Positions 1-8,620 of a DNA stretch of 64,000 nucleotides are shown here, piece by piece; position 1 is the first letter of the stretch, and each line of letters starts with the position of its first letter. The notes under the pieces are model-generated. The model was not told where the DNA came from. It saw nothing but the letters and a program-made list of their open reading frames with translations, and did no database searches. The position numbers were made by a program, and so were the translations under genes. Source of the DNA: Paenibacillus rhizovicinus (GTDB lineage Bacteria; Bacillota; Bacilli; Paenibacillales; Paenibacillaceae); assembly GCF_010365285.1 (NCBI RefSeq), contig NZ_CP048286.1, positions 2,990,501 to 3,054,500 of the forward strand, written 5' to 3'.

Positions 1-106
1 CGGTCGCTGCCGACCATGCGGGGATTCTACCAAGCGATTAGAAGAGAGCCTTCCAAACGCGTACGAACACGCGCCGCCTCGCTCGAGGCAGGTCAGCGGC
101 ATATTA

Positions 107-544
107 TCAGCCTTTCACTAACCCGCCGCGCAGCCGGCTGACTCCGAACTCCAAATATCCTTTCAGGCAGGTCAGCATGAACACCCAGCCTTCCTTGTTA
201 TCGACCATTTTGGCCAGCAGCTCCGGATCGTCTTCGCGAAACCCGGTTTCCGTCACGTCAATAATCGTGGCAGCTGGATCTACCGCCCGAAATTGCATCG
301 TCACGACGTTGTCTTCCCCGCCCCACCGAAACACGATGGTCCGATTCGTTTCGACTTCCAAGACGTGAATCTCCAATTGGGCGTTGTATTCGTCATAACG
401 CAGTCCGATCGTCTTGCCCGCTTCCCACCGCTCGGAGCTGGAGGAGAACCAGAAGTTCCCGATCCGCGCGGGGTCGACGAAAGCTTCGAACACCTCTGCC
501 GCGGGTTGGAGTATTTTCATGCTCGTTACGTTGTTCATCGCCAT
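107..544 (-). CDS. SRPBCC / AHSA1-family protein
   Basis: A 145-residue protein that fits the Bet v 1-like START fold of the AHSA1 (activator of Hsp90 ATPase homologue) group. The signs are an early segment with AAEVFEAFVDPARIGNFWF, the usual helix-grip opening followed by a Trp/Phe-rich turn, a central VFRWGG strand, a VTETGF strand, and a C-terminal helix with GWVFMLTCLKGYLEFG. The family usually binds small hydrophobic ligands and bacterial members are rarely characterised, so no substrate is claimed. An AGGA lies just upstream of the chosen ATG; a second ATG two codons in is an equal alternative. No operon partner: the next gene upstream is about 100 bp away on the same strand. Confidence 0.85.
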   Translation of the reverse strand: MAMNNVTSMKILQPAAEVFEAFVDPARIGNFWFSSSSERWEAGKTIGLRYDEYNAQLEIHVLEVETNRTIVFRWGGEDNVVTMQFRAVDPAATIIDVTETGFREDDPELLAKMVDNKEGWVFMLTCLKGYLEFGVSRLRGGLVKG

Positions 545-647
545 CGCCGTCCTTTTTTTGGCATCAATCTAGAGCTGTCCCCATCATAGCATGCTTCCAT
601 GAATTTCAAAACCACCCTGCGGGACTAGCTGCCCTACCCTGCAGAGC

Positions 648-1160
648 TTAGTAAACGCGTCCAGCCGACTGTCCCCGATGCCGCATCAACAGGAAGTAAT
701 AAACGATGTAATAAGCGAACATGATAAGCATAAGTCCCGATGTCCACGAGCTGCCGCTAGAAGCAGGGCTCATGTTCTGCCAACCGCCGTCTTGCCCGGC
801 TTCGAACATCGTATAGAACCGATACGCGAACCGCCCGATGAACAAGGCCGTCACAAGGCTTCCGATCCAAACATTCGCCCGATAATACAGCTCCGTGCCG
901 CGCTGCTCGAATGACGTCATTTCCGAGCCGATATAGCCCAGCGCAACACCGATCAGAATACCGATGACATCCGAAACGATGCCTGCCGCGCTCACCCCGC
1001 CTTCCGCCAGAAAGACCACGCCGATGACCGCGAACAAGATCATGCGAATCCTCAGACTTCTCGTCTTCAGCACCGTCCATGTAAAATTGCTCTTCACCCG
1101 CTTCATAATCCGATACCCTACCAAACATACGACCAATATAATAATGATTTGCTGCTGCAT
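648..1160 (-). CDS. CcdC-like (DUF1453) multi-pass membrane protein
   Basis: A 170-residue integral membrane protein with about five hydrophobic segments. The middle carries a pattern of the CcdC/DUF1453 group: a glycine-rich helix (IGILIGVALGYIGSEMT), then FEQRGTELYYRANVWIG and a helix with GRFAYRFY. B. subtilis CcdC sits beside cytochrome c maturation genes, but here no ccdA or heme gene is near, so the role is open. The start has a strong GAGGAGG site. Transcribed divergently from the histidine kinase gene across a 230-bp gap. Confidence 0.7.
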   Translation of the reverse strand: MQQQIIIILVVCLVGYRIMKRVKSNFTWTVLKTRSLRIRMILFAVIGVVFLAEGGVSAAGIVSDVIGILIGVALGYIGSEMTSFEQRGTELYYRANVWIGSLVTALFIGRFAYRFYTMFEAGQDGGWQNMSPASSGSSWTSGLMLIMFAYYIVYYFLLMRHRGQSAGRVY

Positions 1161-1257
1161 CCTTATTGCCTCCTCATAGCGTTTGTTGACCTGTTCCCAT
1201 CTTAACGCGAACCGGCTGCGGCGGCGACCAACCCCGGATAGAACCTCAACAATCGGC

Positions 1258-1277
1258 CTCTATATCCAGAGATAGAG
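1258..1277. promoter_or_regulatory. Short dyad in the divergent promoter region
   Basis: CTCTAT and ATAGAG form a perfect 6-bp dyad separated by 8 bases, about 26 bp upstream of the predicted -35 box of the histidine kinase promoter. The spacing suits a dimeric regulator such as the downstream NarL-type protein, but this is only a position-based guess. Confidence 0.25.
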
Positions 1278-1302
1278 ATTGGCGCCGCCGGCCTCAACTT
1301 GT

Positions 1303-1332
1303 TTGATTTCCGGCGCATTCCGCGGCTATTAT
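1303..1332 (+). promoter_or_regulatory. SigA-like promoter for the two-component system
   Basis: TTGATT at 1303-1308 and TATTAT at 1327-1332, spaced 18 bases, lie about 60 bp upstream of the histidine kinase ATG. Both hexamers are close to the vegetative consensus. This is sequence resemblance only. Confidence 0.45.
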
Positions 1333-1390
1333 AAATGTAACAAGAAAGCCGAACTCGCGGCGCAACGTAACTGGGGGAGTCCGATTCGTT

Positions 1391-2608
1391 ATGCGTGACC
1401 GATATTTGCCTTTGCCCGTCAGAACGACAGCCGGACTAGCCATCATCATCTCGCTTATGTACGCCAACGATTTCTTCACGGGCTCGCCGCTGCGGATCGC
1501 GTTGAACATTTTGATTACCGCTACCTTTGCCAGCCGGTTCATTTTGCGGTATTTCTGGAAGCCCAAGCGGAGATCCCTTGCGTTTATCGGACTGATCACG
1601 CTGGAGACGGCAGCCGGCATCTTCTGGTACGACGAAACGACGCTCATTTACTTCTACGCCATCGTCGTGCTGTCCACCATCGTACGGCTGACCTTTGCCC
1701 AGACCCGCGTCCCGCTGCTGGCTACCATGATTCTGATCGCGGGCGTATATACGGCACTCGGCGACGTCAATCTGCTCACCTTCGTTTCGTTCTCGGTCAT
1801 TTCCGCCTTCTTCTACATCAATGTTCGAAGCCGCCGGCAGCGCGACAGCATGTACGAGCAGAATAAGCGGCATTTGGCGGAGCTGCAAGAAGCCTATGCG
1901 CATCTGCAAGAGGCGTCCGTTACGTCGATGCAAAATGCGATTCTGGATGAACGCACTCGCATCGCGCGCGATATTCATGATGCGGTCGGACATAGCCTGA
2001 CGTCCTTGATCGTACAGATGCAGGCAATGCGTTATATGATCGGCAAAGACCCTGCGCAGGCGGAGCAGTCGTTGGAAGGCATGCTCGCCGTTGCCCGGCA
2101 AGGACTGGCGGATATTCGCAGCTCCGTTCATGCGCTCGCGGACGACCGGTCGGTGTCGGGATTGGCGCCGCTCGCGGCGCTGCTGGCCCGAATGGAAGCA
2201 ACGACGTCCATCAGGTATACGTTTCATGCCGAGCTGCAGGAAGAGGACGCGGCAACGAGCGACTACGCCCTGCTGTTCAGCGTGCTGCAGGAGGCGGTCA
2301 CGAATATCATTCGCCATTCCCGCGCAACGCATGTAGAGGTGAATCTCTTTCGAGAGAAGGAGCACATCGTGCTGCGCATTCAGGACAACGGCAGCTTGGA
2401 CGCGCAAGCGGCCGTACAGGAAGGGTTCGGCTTGAAAATGATGCGGGCAAGGCTGGAAGAGCGCGGCGGACGGCTTGATTACGGTATAGTACAGCCGCAT
2501 GGTTTCGAGATCAAAGCGGAGCTGCCGATTAACGGCGGACCGGGGGAACGGGGGAATGGAGATGACTCCAACGTCGACGACGACAACGACAACGACAACG
2601 GACGATAA
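1391..2608 (+). CDS. Sensor histidine kinase, NarL/DesK type (HisKA_3)
   Basis: A 405-residue membrane kinase. Several hydrophobic segments fill residues 1-145, followed by a coiled linker. The HisKA_3 dimerisation helix (ERTRIARDIHDAVGHSLTSL) puts the phospho-accepting histidine at about residue 196. The HATPase_c domain follows, with an LQEAVTNIIRH N-box, IQDNGS and GFGLKMMRARL. No large extracellular sensor is visible, so it may sense the membrane, as DesK-type kinases do. Its end (acidic NVDDDNDNDN tail) overlaps the response regulator gene by about 50 bases in a triplet-repeat tract, so the two are one operon with coupled translation. The GGGGGAG site lies 12 bases before the ATG. Confidence 0.93.
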   Translation: MRDRYLPLPVRTTAGLAIIISLMYANDFFTGSPLRIALNILITATFASRFILRYFWKPKRRSLAFIGLITLETAAGIFWYDETTLIYFYAIVVLSTIVRLTFAQTRVPLLATMILIAGVYTALGDVNLLTFVSFSVISAFFYINVRSRRQRDSMYEQNKRHLAELQEAYAHLQEASVTSMQNAILDERTRIARDIHDAVGHSLTSLIVQMQAMRYMIGKDPAQAEQSLEGMLAVARQGLADIRSSVHALADDRSVSGLAPLAALLARMEATTSIRYTFHAELQEEDAATSDYALLFSVLQEAVTNIIRHSRATHVEVNLFREKEHIVLRIQDNGSLDAQAAVQEGFGLKMMRARLEERGGRLDYGIVQPHGFEIKAELPINGGPGERGNGDDSNVDDDNDNDNGR

Positions 2609-3263
2609 AATCAAAGTGCTGCTGGCCGACGATCAGAAAATGATCCGCCAAGGGTTCGGGTACGTCATTAATTTGCAGAACGACATGGAGCTGGTCGGCG
2701 AAGCGGCGGACGGCAACGAAGCGGTAGAGCTGGCGCTCGCCCTTCGTCCGGACATCATCCTCATGGACATTCAGATGCCGGGCATGACGGGCATCGAAGC
2801 AGCGCAGACGATCATGAAGCAGCTGCCGCAGGCGAAGATCGTCATTCTGACGACCTTTAACGATCCGGACTACATTTATCAGGTGATTCGTTCGGGTGCG
2901 GTCGGCTATTTGCTGAAGGACGCCGATGTGGAAGATATGCTCGGCGCAGTCCGTTCCGCATACCGTGGCGAGGCCGTGTACCGGACCGATCTTGCGGCGG
3001 ATGCGCTCTCCCGCGCGGTCGCTTCGGGCTGCATCATTCCCGAAGCCGGCACGAAGCCGGTGCTGCTGGAGGCGCTGACCGAGCGCGAGCAGGAGATTTT
3101 GCAGGAGATGGCCTATGGCTTGCGTAACGACAGCATCGCCCGGAAGCTGGTCATTACCGAAGGCACGGTGAAGTCGCATGTCCACCGGATCCTGCAGAAA
3201 TTCGGCTGCGAGGACCGGACCCAAGTCGTCGTGACGGCGCTGCGGCATGGGATGGTGAAATAG
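2556..3263 (+). CDS. NarL/FixJ-family response regulator
   Basis: About 235 residues: a receiver domain with the phosphorylated Asp in LMDIQMPG (about residue 71), the usual Thr (ILTTF) and Lys (YLLKDAD), then a LuxR-type helix-turn-helix (LTEREQEILQEMAYG ... VKSHVHRILQKFG). It is the cognate partner of the overlapping kinase. The reading frame is open further upstream, but the ATG at 2556 (or 2562) has a GGGGGA site in front and gives a normal receiver start. A Thr-only run of eight residues precedes the receiver and is encoded by an ACG/ACA triplet repeat that also encodes the kinase tail. Its targets are not shown by the sequence. Confidence 0.93.
   Translation: MEMTPTSTTTTTTTTDDKIKVLLADDQKMIRQGFGYVINLQNDMELVGEAADGNEAVELALALRPDIILMDIQMPGMTGIEAAQTIMKQLPQAKIVILTTFNDPDYIYQVIRSGAVGYLLKDADVEDMLGAVRSAYRGEAVYRTDLAADALSRAVASGCIIPEAGTKPVLLEALTEREQEILQEMAYGLRNDSIARKLVITEGTVKSHVHRILQKFGCEDRTQVVVTALRHGMVK
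2571..2600 (+). repeat. Triplet microsatellite shared by kinase tail and regulator head
   Basis: ACG/ACA/TCG triplets run through this stretch. In the regulator frame they read as Thr; in the kinase frame they read as Asp/Asn. Any gain or loss of a triplet leaves both frames intact while changing both tails. Confidence 0.85.
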
Positions 3264-3333
3264 AGGGAGAAGCGAAAGAAGCGGAATAAACGAAAAAAGC
3301 GAAAGTAACGCAGTAGATCGGACGCCACACAAT

Positions 3334-3384
3334 AAAAGCCTCCAAACCCGTGCCTCGGCGGCGCGGTTTTGGAGGCTTATTTTA
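3334..3384. terminator. Bidirectional intrinsic terminator
   Basis: AAGCCTCCAAA pairs with TTTTGGAGGCTT around a GC-rich loop, with A-rich and T-rich flanks. It lies between the response regulator and the convergent lipoprotein gene and can serve both. Confidence 0.8.
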
Positions 3385-3392
3385 TACTCGGA

Positions 3393-3725
3393 CTATGAGG
3401 AGTCCAGCTCGACTTTCTTCGCCGTCATGAGGGCGGGATACGAAGCATCGGAGCTGCCTGTCGTCTGCACCCGGACTTTATCGCCTGCCTTGAACTTCCC
3501 GGCCTTCTTATAATGGAGCTGGACCGCGTTCGGCGCAGCTAGATCAAGAATATCATTCACCGAATGGTTCTCGATGTCGACCTTGGACACGCCCCATACG
3601 ACCAATAACGCGTCCTGCTGGACCTCGATAACGTAGCCGCTCAGGTCGAATGTCGTCTTCCCACAGCCTGCCGTCATCGCTGCAATAGACAGCAGCACGA
3701 CGAGGAGCAGCATCCCTTTTCTCAC
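3393..3725 (-). CDS. Small lipoprotein, DUF3221-like
   Basis: About 110 residues: a basic N-terminus, a hydrophobic stretch and a lipobox ending TAGC, so a secreted lipid-anchored protein. The mature part is a small beta-rich domain (GYVIEVQQDALLVV ... GKFKAGDKVRVQTTG) resembling DUF3221-type lipoproteins common in Bacilli; their function is unknown. The start is taken as GTG at 3725 because a GGGAGGG site lies 6 bases before it; the longer ATG start would put a hydrophilic extension ahead of the signal peptide. It follows another lipoprotein gene on the same strand and may share its transcript. Confidence 0.75.
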   Translation of the reverse strand: MRKGMLLLVVLLSIAAMTAGCGKTTFDLSGYVIEVQQDALLVVWGVSKVDIENHSVNDILDLAAPNAVQLHYKKAGKFKAGDKVRVQTTGSSDASYPALMTAKKVELDSS

Positions 3726-3776
3726 CGCGGTCCCTCCCCCTATGTCCCGTATAATCACCTTACCGCTTCCTGCCCG

Positions 3777-4781
3777 CTACTTCAGCGGCACGTCGATCGT
3801 CCACGGGCCTTTGCGGATTTCCGTATGATCCCCTTTGAATACAACGGACCAGTCCGAAATGACGAATCGGAGCGACTTCGCATCCTTGGACACCGGGGCA
3901 AACGTCGCTTTGCCTTTGATCACGCCGTCTTTCTCGCCATTCTGCTCCACGCTGAGTGCGGGCTCCGGGTGAGCTGCATCGTTGGATGGAGCCATCGCGA
4001 TCTGGAAACTCATCGGCGACATCAGATCCGTATGGAATTCAAACGCAATCGTCGTCAAGCGATCCGTCATCTCGATGTTCTTCAACACGAATTCGAGTTC
4101 CCCGTTCTCCGTTGGCAGTTTCAACTTCGCTCCCGATTCGACCTTGCCGAGTTGTAAGGCATCGGCGGGGTAGCTGACGAAGAACCGGGTGCCGGCTCCG
4201 CCAGTCGTTGTCCTGCCCAATTGAATCGGGCCAAACTCCACGCTGTACCATCCCGGCTTGCCGGTCTGCTTCCAGACGGCCGAAGCTGTCGCGGTTTCGC
4301 CTGGCTTCAATGTTCGGCCTTTCCAATCATACAACGCAATGACGGCATGCTCGTTCGTCGTCGTCAATGCCGGTCCCACTAGAATGGAAGGCGTGTTCGC
4401 GATCTGCAGCGTCTCCTTGGACACATTCTTCACGTCGATAAGGAATTTCACCTTATCGGCTTGCTTGAAATGGTCCCCTTGCGGATGCACGGACAGCTCC
4501 AAATACCTCGGCGCGGGTCCGCCTTTGTTCATCGGCTGCGCGGCCGGCCGCGAGTGATTCGTTGGATCCGCTTGCTGATGAAGCATCGTCTGCGGCTGAA
4601 CATTTGCTCCCTGCCGTTCGTCCGTCAGCTGACCGGCAGTTTGTTTACTGGCTGCCTGCTGAGCGGCTGCCTGCTGACCGTTTGCCTGCTGGCTGTCGAC
4701 GGTCTGTTTGTTCCCGCAGGCGGACAAGACCAGAAGCCCGGCAACAATAATCATGATCGATGGCATTCGAAAACGCGGCAT
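3777..4781 (-). CDS. Lipoprotein with Gln/Ala-rich linker and Ig-like domains
   Basis: About 334 residues. The signal peptide ends in the lipobox LSAC. A low-complexity segment of Gln, Ala and Thr follows (about residues 24-75), like a wall-spanning spacer. Then come two beta-rich halves: one with a DUF4352/BsuPI-like look (FLIDVKNVSKETLQI) and one ending in SDWSVVFKGDHTEIRKGPW. No catalytic motif was seen. The ATG at 4781 was chosen over a start 39 codons upstream because AAGGAG lies directly ahead of it and the signal peptide then begins at residue 1. Extracellular, function unknown. Confidence 0.75.
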   Translation of the reverse strand: MPRFRMPSIMIIVAGLLVLSACGNKQTVDSQQANGQQAAAQQAASKQTAGQLTDERQGANVQPQTMLHQQADPTNHSRPAAQPMNKGGPAPRYLELSVHPQGDHFKQADKVKFLIDVKNVSKETLQIANTPSILVGPALTTTNEHAVIALYDWKGRTLKPGETATASAVWKQTGKPGWYSVEFGPIQLGRTTTGGAGTRFFVSYPADALQLGKVESGAKLKLPTENGELEFVLKNIEMTDRLTTIAFEFHTDLMSPMSFQIAMAPSNDAAHPEPALSVEQNGEKDGVIKGKATFAPVSKDAKSLRFVISDWSVVFKGDHTEIRKGPWTIDVPLK

Positions 4782-4949
4782 ATCCCTGCTCCTTTCAGCT
4801 CTCTGCTTGGCTACACTCTTAGACGACAGGGATCGCCGGATTGTTACGGAAGGGAAGGTTGAAATTCTTATCGGCCGTTCGATTGCAAACGATCGCAAAG
4901 CGGCAAGCTAAGTCGCCTTGCCAGCGTTTTCATATTCACTTCTCGGAAA

Positions 4950-5230
4950 AACCTCTAACGAATCCAGCAAGTCTTATTCGCTGCATAGTTAACGTTTCCC
5001 ATCGCTAACGCACCTCAGACGTCTTATTTCGTGTAAACCTCCTCTTTTCATCGCATTCTGCCAATTTTCCACATAATAACGACGCCGGAGTGCGTTAGAT
5101 AAGCTGAGGGCCCATATAAGCACGAATAGGATCGCTACGATCCGTTAGCCAGCTGCAAGAGGTAGTAAGTCAGTTGAGAAGAGCTAGTAAGCCATTGCAA
5201 GAGCTAGTAAGCCAATTGAAAAGAGCTGCG
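4950..5230. repeat. Intergenic repeat-family remnants and short tandem repeats
   Basis: This is most of the gene-free stretch 4782-5297. At 4950-5110 it carries CTAACG...CAGACGTCTTATT modules like those at 36.6 kb and 55.6 kb, including a reverse-oriented GTTAG copy. At about 5160-5225 a 20-25-bp unit with GAGCTAGTAAGCCA is repeated about three times with small changes. No ORF or promoter stands out. Confidence 0.55.
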
Positions 5231-5297
5231 TTACCCGCTGAATAGAAGCCTTCTCGGCACCTGCCTCCCGTTCGTCCTCGACCATGGCTTTCGTTCG

Positions 5298-5969
5298 TTA
5301 CTCCACGCCAACTGCTTTGCGCTGCCTGAAAAACCAGCTATACAGCTCCTCGGTTGCATACGCCTCTTCCCATATCGCGTGACCGCCTTCGGGATACTCG
5401 GTTAGCCGGCCGTTGCCGCCGCAGTCCCCGAGTGCCGAGATTAATTCCCGCGCCTCTTCGACGGGTACGACTTCATCGCGGGTGCCATGAAACGCCCACA
5501 CCTGCACGTCTCGCAGCCGCCCGATCCGTTCGGGTGAACCCGAACCGCACACCGGAACAACTCCCGCGAATCGTTCCGGATATTCCATCGCCAAGTCCCA
5601 CGCCCCATAGCCGCCCATGCTGAGGCCGGTGACGAATATCCGTTCCGGATCGACGGGACAGCTGGCGATCACCTCGTCCAGCAACGCCGTTATGCCGTCA
5701 AAAACCATCGGCCAAATGTAATAACTCGGACATTGCGGAGCGAGCACGATGAACGGGAAGGCCGGATTGTCCTCGGCTATTCGGGGCAGACCGCGGATCT
5801 TCAGCTGTTCCACGTCGTTTCCTCGCTGATCGCGTCCGTGCAAGAACAGAATAAGCGGCCATTTGGCGCCAGAATCGGAACTCCGATCGGGCTGATGCAG
5901 CAAATAAGGAAGATCCGCTTGCTTAAGGACAATAATAGGTTTGTGAAATCGATGGGCCTGTTGCGGCAT
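5298..5969 (-). CDS. Alpha/beta hydrolase, PHB-depolymerase/esterase type
   Basis: A 223-residue serine hydrolase. The nucleophile sits in GLSMGGYGAWDLA (Ser117), with Asp165 in HGTRDEVVP and His197 in YPEGGHAIW completing the triad; the oxyanion strand is LILFLHGRDQRG. The shape matches the prolyl-oligopeptidase/feruloyl-esterase-like group (phospholipase/carboxylesterase), without a signal peptide, so cytoplasmic. Substrate unknown. It stands alone, with a weak AGGA site, divergent from the flavin oxidoreductase gene. Confidence 0.88.
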   Translation of the reverse strand: MPQQAHRFHKPIIVLKQADLPYLLHQPDRSSDSGAKWPLILFLHGRDQRGNDVEQLKIRGLPRIAEDNPAFPFIVLAPQCPSYYIWPMVFDGITALLDEVIASCPVDPERIFVTGLSMGGYGAWDLAMEYPERFAGVVPVCGSGSPERIGRLRDVQVWAFHGTRDEVVPVEEARELISALGDCGGNGRLTEYPEGGHAIWEEAYATEELYSWFFRQRKAVGVE

Positions 5970-6170
5970 GCGCGACCATCCTTTCCGTATCTGCTTCCAA
6001 CGTACACCGCGAGAGGGGAAGAAATAAACCCGCTTCCCGCTTCCCGTCGCTGAGTTATCGCAGACCGGACGACTCCATGTTCACGCATGCTCGCTCATGC
6101 TTGACGAGGCAACATTTTGGTGGTAGGATAATTTTTCCAACTCCGGCTCTTTGCCGGTTGACTAGCCGTA

Positions 6171-6199
6171 TTCCGCACAAACAATTCACTTACTATAAT
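6171..6199 (+). promoter_or_regulatory. SigA-like promoter of the LLM oxidoreductase gene
   Basis: A perfect TATAAT at 6194-6199 with a weak TTCCGC at 6171-6176, 17 bases apart, about 60 bp before the ATG at 6261. Confidence 0.5.
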
Positions 6200-6260
6200 T
6201 GAGAAACTTTCAGAAATTGCGTACACTAGAGGAAACAGAGCAACCTAGGAGGCGGCATTC

Positions 6261-7334
6261 ATGAGCAAGTTGGCAAAACCGATGGAGATTGGAATCAGTA
6301 CGTTTCTCGAAACGACGCCTGACCCGGAAACGGGGGCGGTCATCAGCCACGCCGAGCGGCTGCGCCGGGCAGTAGATGAAATCGTATTGGCCGACCAAGT
6401 CGGCTTGGACGTATACGGCATCGGCGAGCATCATCGTCCCGATTATGCGGGTACCGCGCCCGCAGTCGTTCTGGCTGCCGCGGCCGGCATGACGAAGCAA
6501 ATTCGACTGACGAGCGCCGTCACGGTGCTTTCTTCCGACGATCCGGTGCGCGTCTATCAGTCGTTCGCTACACTGGACGGCCTCTCGAACGGAAGGGCCG
6601 AAATCATGGCGGGCCGCGGCTCGTTCACCGAATCCTTCCCGCTGTTCGGCTACAGCCTGGAAGACTACGATGAGCTGTTCGAGGAGAATCTGGAGCTGCT
6701 GCTGGCCATCCGCGCTTCGGAGAAAGTCAGCTGGCGCGGCGGTCATCGCCCCGCCATTCATAATCTCGGCGTCTATCCGCGCTCCGTTCAGGATCCGCTG
6801 CCGGTCTGGATCGCGAGCGGCGGCAACGCGCAGTCCGCCATCCGCGCGGGCTTGCTTGGGCTGCCGATCGCATTCGCTATCATCGGCGGCATGCCGGAGA
6901 AATTCGCTCCGCTCGTCGACCTCTACAAGCGAGCGGCTGCGCAAGCCGGACACGATCCGAGCAAGCTGCAAATCGCGACCCATTCCCACGGGTTCGTCGG
7001 CGATTCCACCGAAGAGACGGCCGAGCTGTTCTTCAAGCCGACGCAGGCGCAGATGACCAAGATCGGAAGCGAACGCGGCTGGGGCCAGCCTTATTCCCGC
7101 GCTACCTACGACGATGCCCGCAGCCTGCGTGGCGCGCTCTATCTCGGCGATGCGGAAACCGTCGCGGAGAAGATCATCCTGCTGCGCAAGAACTTAGGGG
7201 TCACCCGCTTCTTCCTGCACGTGAACGTCGGCACGATGCCGCACAAGGACGTGCTTCACGCCATCGAGCTGCTAGGCACGAAAGTGAAGCCGCTCGTCCT
7301 GGCGGAGCTTGCCCGGATCGAAGGTACGGAGTAA
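6261..7334 (+). CDS. LLM-class flavin-dependent oxidoreductase
   Basis: A 357-residue luciferase-like TIM barrel (bacterial luciferase family). Features: MEIGISTFLETT opening strand, LADQVGLDVYGIGEHHRPDY (the conserved xGxGEHH turn), LTSAVTVLSSDDPVRVYQ, and GRAEIMAGRGSFTES. Members use reduced FMN supplied by a separate reductase to hydroxylate or cleave varied substrates; none is identifiable here. The start has a TAGGAGG site at good distance. Single gene with its own promoter and terminator. Confidence 0.92.
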   Translation: MSKLAKPMEIGISTFLETTPDPETGAVISHAERLRRAVDEIVLADQVGLDVYGIGEHHRPDYAGTAPAVVLAAAAGMTKQIRLTSAVTVLSSDDPVRVYQSFATLDGLSNGRAEIMAGRGSFTESFPLFGYSLEDYDELFEENLELLLAIRASEKVSWRGGHRPAIHNLGVYPRSVQDPLPVWIASGGNAQSAIRAGLLGLPIAFAIIGGMPEKFAPLVDLYKRAAAQAGHDPSKLQIATHSHGFVGDSTEETAELFFKPTQAQMTKIGSERGWGQPYSRATYDDARSLRGALYLGDAETVAEKIILLRKNLGVTRFFLHVNVGTMPHKDVLHAIELLGTKVKPLVLAELARIEGTE

Positions 7335-7400
7335 CGAAGCCGCGGCCAGCCGCGTCGCATCCACTCCTGATCTGAAGGCTGCATGCTAATGAACAATGCG

Positions 7401-7437
7401 AAGAACCGCGTTTTATGACGCGGTTCTTTATGTTTTT
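7401..7437 (+). terminator. Intrinsic terminator
   Basis: AAGAACCGCG and CGCGGTTCTT form a 10-bp stem with a short loop, followed by TATGTTTTT. It ends the flavin oxidoreductase transcript and, with AT flanks, may also serve the convergent Nudix gene. Confidence 0.85.
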
Positions 7438-7455
7438 GCGATCAACCCGCCGCTC

Positions 7456-7941
7456 TCAAACCGTATAAACCTTATAATCCACGTACTTCGTATTCGTTGC
7501 AATGCCGGCTCCCAGCTTCGTCAACCCGGCGGCCGGTGCGGCTTGGAGATACGAGCGGAGCAGCTCCTTGGTCAAGTGAATCGTGCTCTCATCCTCCAGC
7601 ACCTCCGAAATCGGTCTGAACCGCGCATCCATGCTTTCATAGTGGTCAGGTGCCGCGTCGCCGGCTAGCCATTCCATCTCATAGACAAAATAAAGATCAA
7701 GCATATGCCCGTCATCCGTCTCCCGTATCCCGGTTCTGACGCCGATGAGACGCACGGGCTTCGCTTCGATCCCCGTCTCTTCCCGGACTTCCCGCGCGGC
7801 AGCCTGTTCCACCGCTTCCCCTTCATCCACCAGCCCGCCCGGCAGCATCCAGCAATCCTTGTTGGCACCATACGCGATTTTGACAAGCAGTACGCAATCA
7901 TCCCTGACCATTAGTCCGCCTGCCGCACAAGTTGTTTTCAA
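7456..7941 (-). CDS. Nudix hydrolase
   Basis: A 161-residue protein with a complete Nudix box at about residues 36-58 (GGLVDEGEAVEQAAA then REVREETGI), which binds Mg2+ and hydrolyses nucleoside diphosphate-linked compounds. N-terminal strand CVLLVKIAYGANKDCWMLP is typical of the ADP-ribose/MutT-like set, but the substrate cannot be read off. The start is TTG at 7941 with GGGAGGAA 8 bases ahead. Confidence 0.9.
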   Translation of the reverse strand: MKTTCAAGGLMVRDDCVLLVKIAYGANKDCWMLPGGLVDEGEAVEQAAAREVREETGIEAKPVRLIGVRTGIRETDDGHMLDLYFVYEMEWLAGDAAPDHYESMDARFRPISEVLEDESTIHLTKELLRSYLQAAPAAGLTKLGAGIATNTKYVDYKVYTV

Positions 7942-8177
7942 TTTGAATTCCTCCCGTTATGAGCGCCGTTCTTCAGCCAAGCTTACTCCGTCCGAAGCGT
8001 GGACGCCCTCCATGTATGATGATTACGGCTATACTTACAATTAAACAAGATTCGATGCGCGTGAAAGCAACCTTTCATCCGGATCCGCTGTCTAGTAAGG
8101 AGAACCTATAACGGAAACGGAAACGGAAGCGGAAAATGGACCTGCGATAACCACTAATAAGTTTGGAGGAATCCCGC

Positions 8178-8555
8178 TTGAAGAGAAAAACCGCAATAAT
8201 CTGCGCAACAACCGTTATGCTGCTCGTTATCGCTTCAATCCTATTCACGAAGCAAGCCCACGAAGCCCGTGACGTTCGAGGCGATTACATTATCGGCAAG
8301 GACAATAGCGGCGAGACGCCGAAAATCCTTGTCGCCCGCAACATCAAGGCGAGCGAACGGTCAAGCGCAGCTCCTACGCTTGCGATGTCCAAGAGCCGCA
8401 AAATAGATTTCATGTATTACCGGTTAAGCGACCTTTCCTTGTATAACGATCTGCAAATCGGCGATCGCGTAACGGTGAAGCCGCCCTCCGGCGCATACGT
8501 CATCGATCAATCCTGGCCGCCGCAGATGAACGCCGGCGAGGTCATTCATTATTGA
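8178..8555 (+). CDS. Small secreted or membrane-anchored protein, unknown
   Basis: About 125 residues, beginning with a typical signal-anchor (MKRKTAIICATTVMLLVIAS). The rest is a small, mostly hydrophilic domain with VTVKPPSGAYVIDQSWPPQM near the end; I do not recognise the family, though it resembles DUF3221-like lipoprotein domains without a lipobox cysteine. TTG at 8178 is taken as the start because GGAGGA lies 8 bases before it; an open frame continues only 5 codons further upstream and would contain that site. Single gene. Confidence 0.6.
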   Translation: MKRKTAIICATTVMLLVIASILFTKQAHEARDVRGDYIIGKDNSGETPKILVARNIKASERSSAAPTLAMSKSRKIDFMYYRLSDLSLYNDLQIGDRVTVKPPSGAYVIDQSWPPQMNAGEVIHY

Positions 8556-8569
8556 CGCATAGCTCGCTT

Positions 8570-8618
8570 AAAAAAACCGTGCAGCCCCGCATGAAGCGGA
8601 TATCTGCACGGTTTTCTT
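8570..8618. terminator. Bidirectional intrinsic terminator
   Basis: AAAACCGTGCAG pairs with CTGCACGGTTTTC around an 18-19-base loop, between the small secreted protein gene (+) and the convergent dioxygenase gene (-). Confidence 0.85.
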
Positions 8619-8620
8619 GT

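Noticed and set aside
1..106. End of an upstream gene at the window edge
   Set aside because: Short open frames exist in three + frames, but none can be supported from so few bases.
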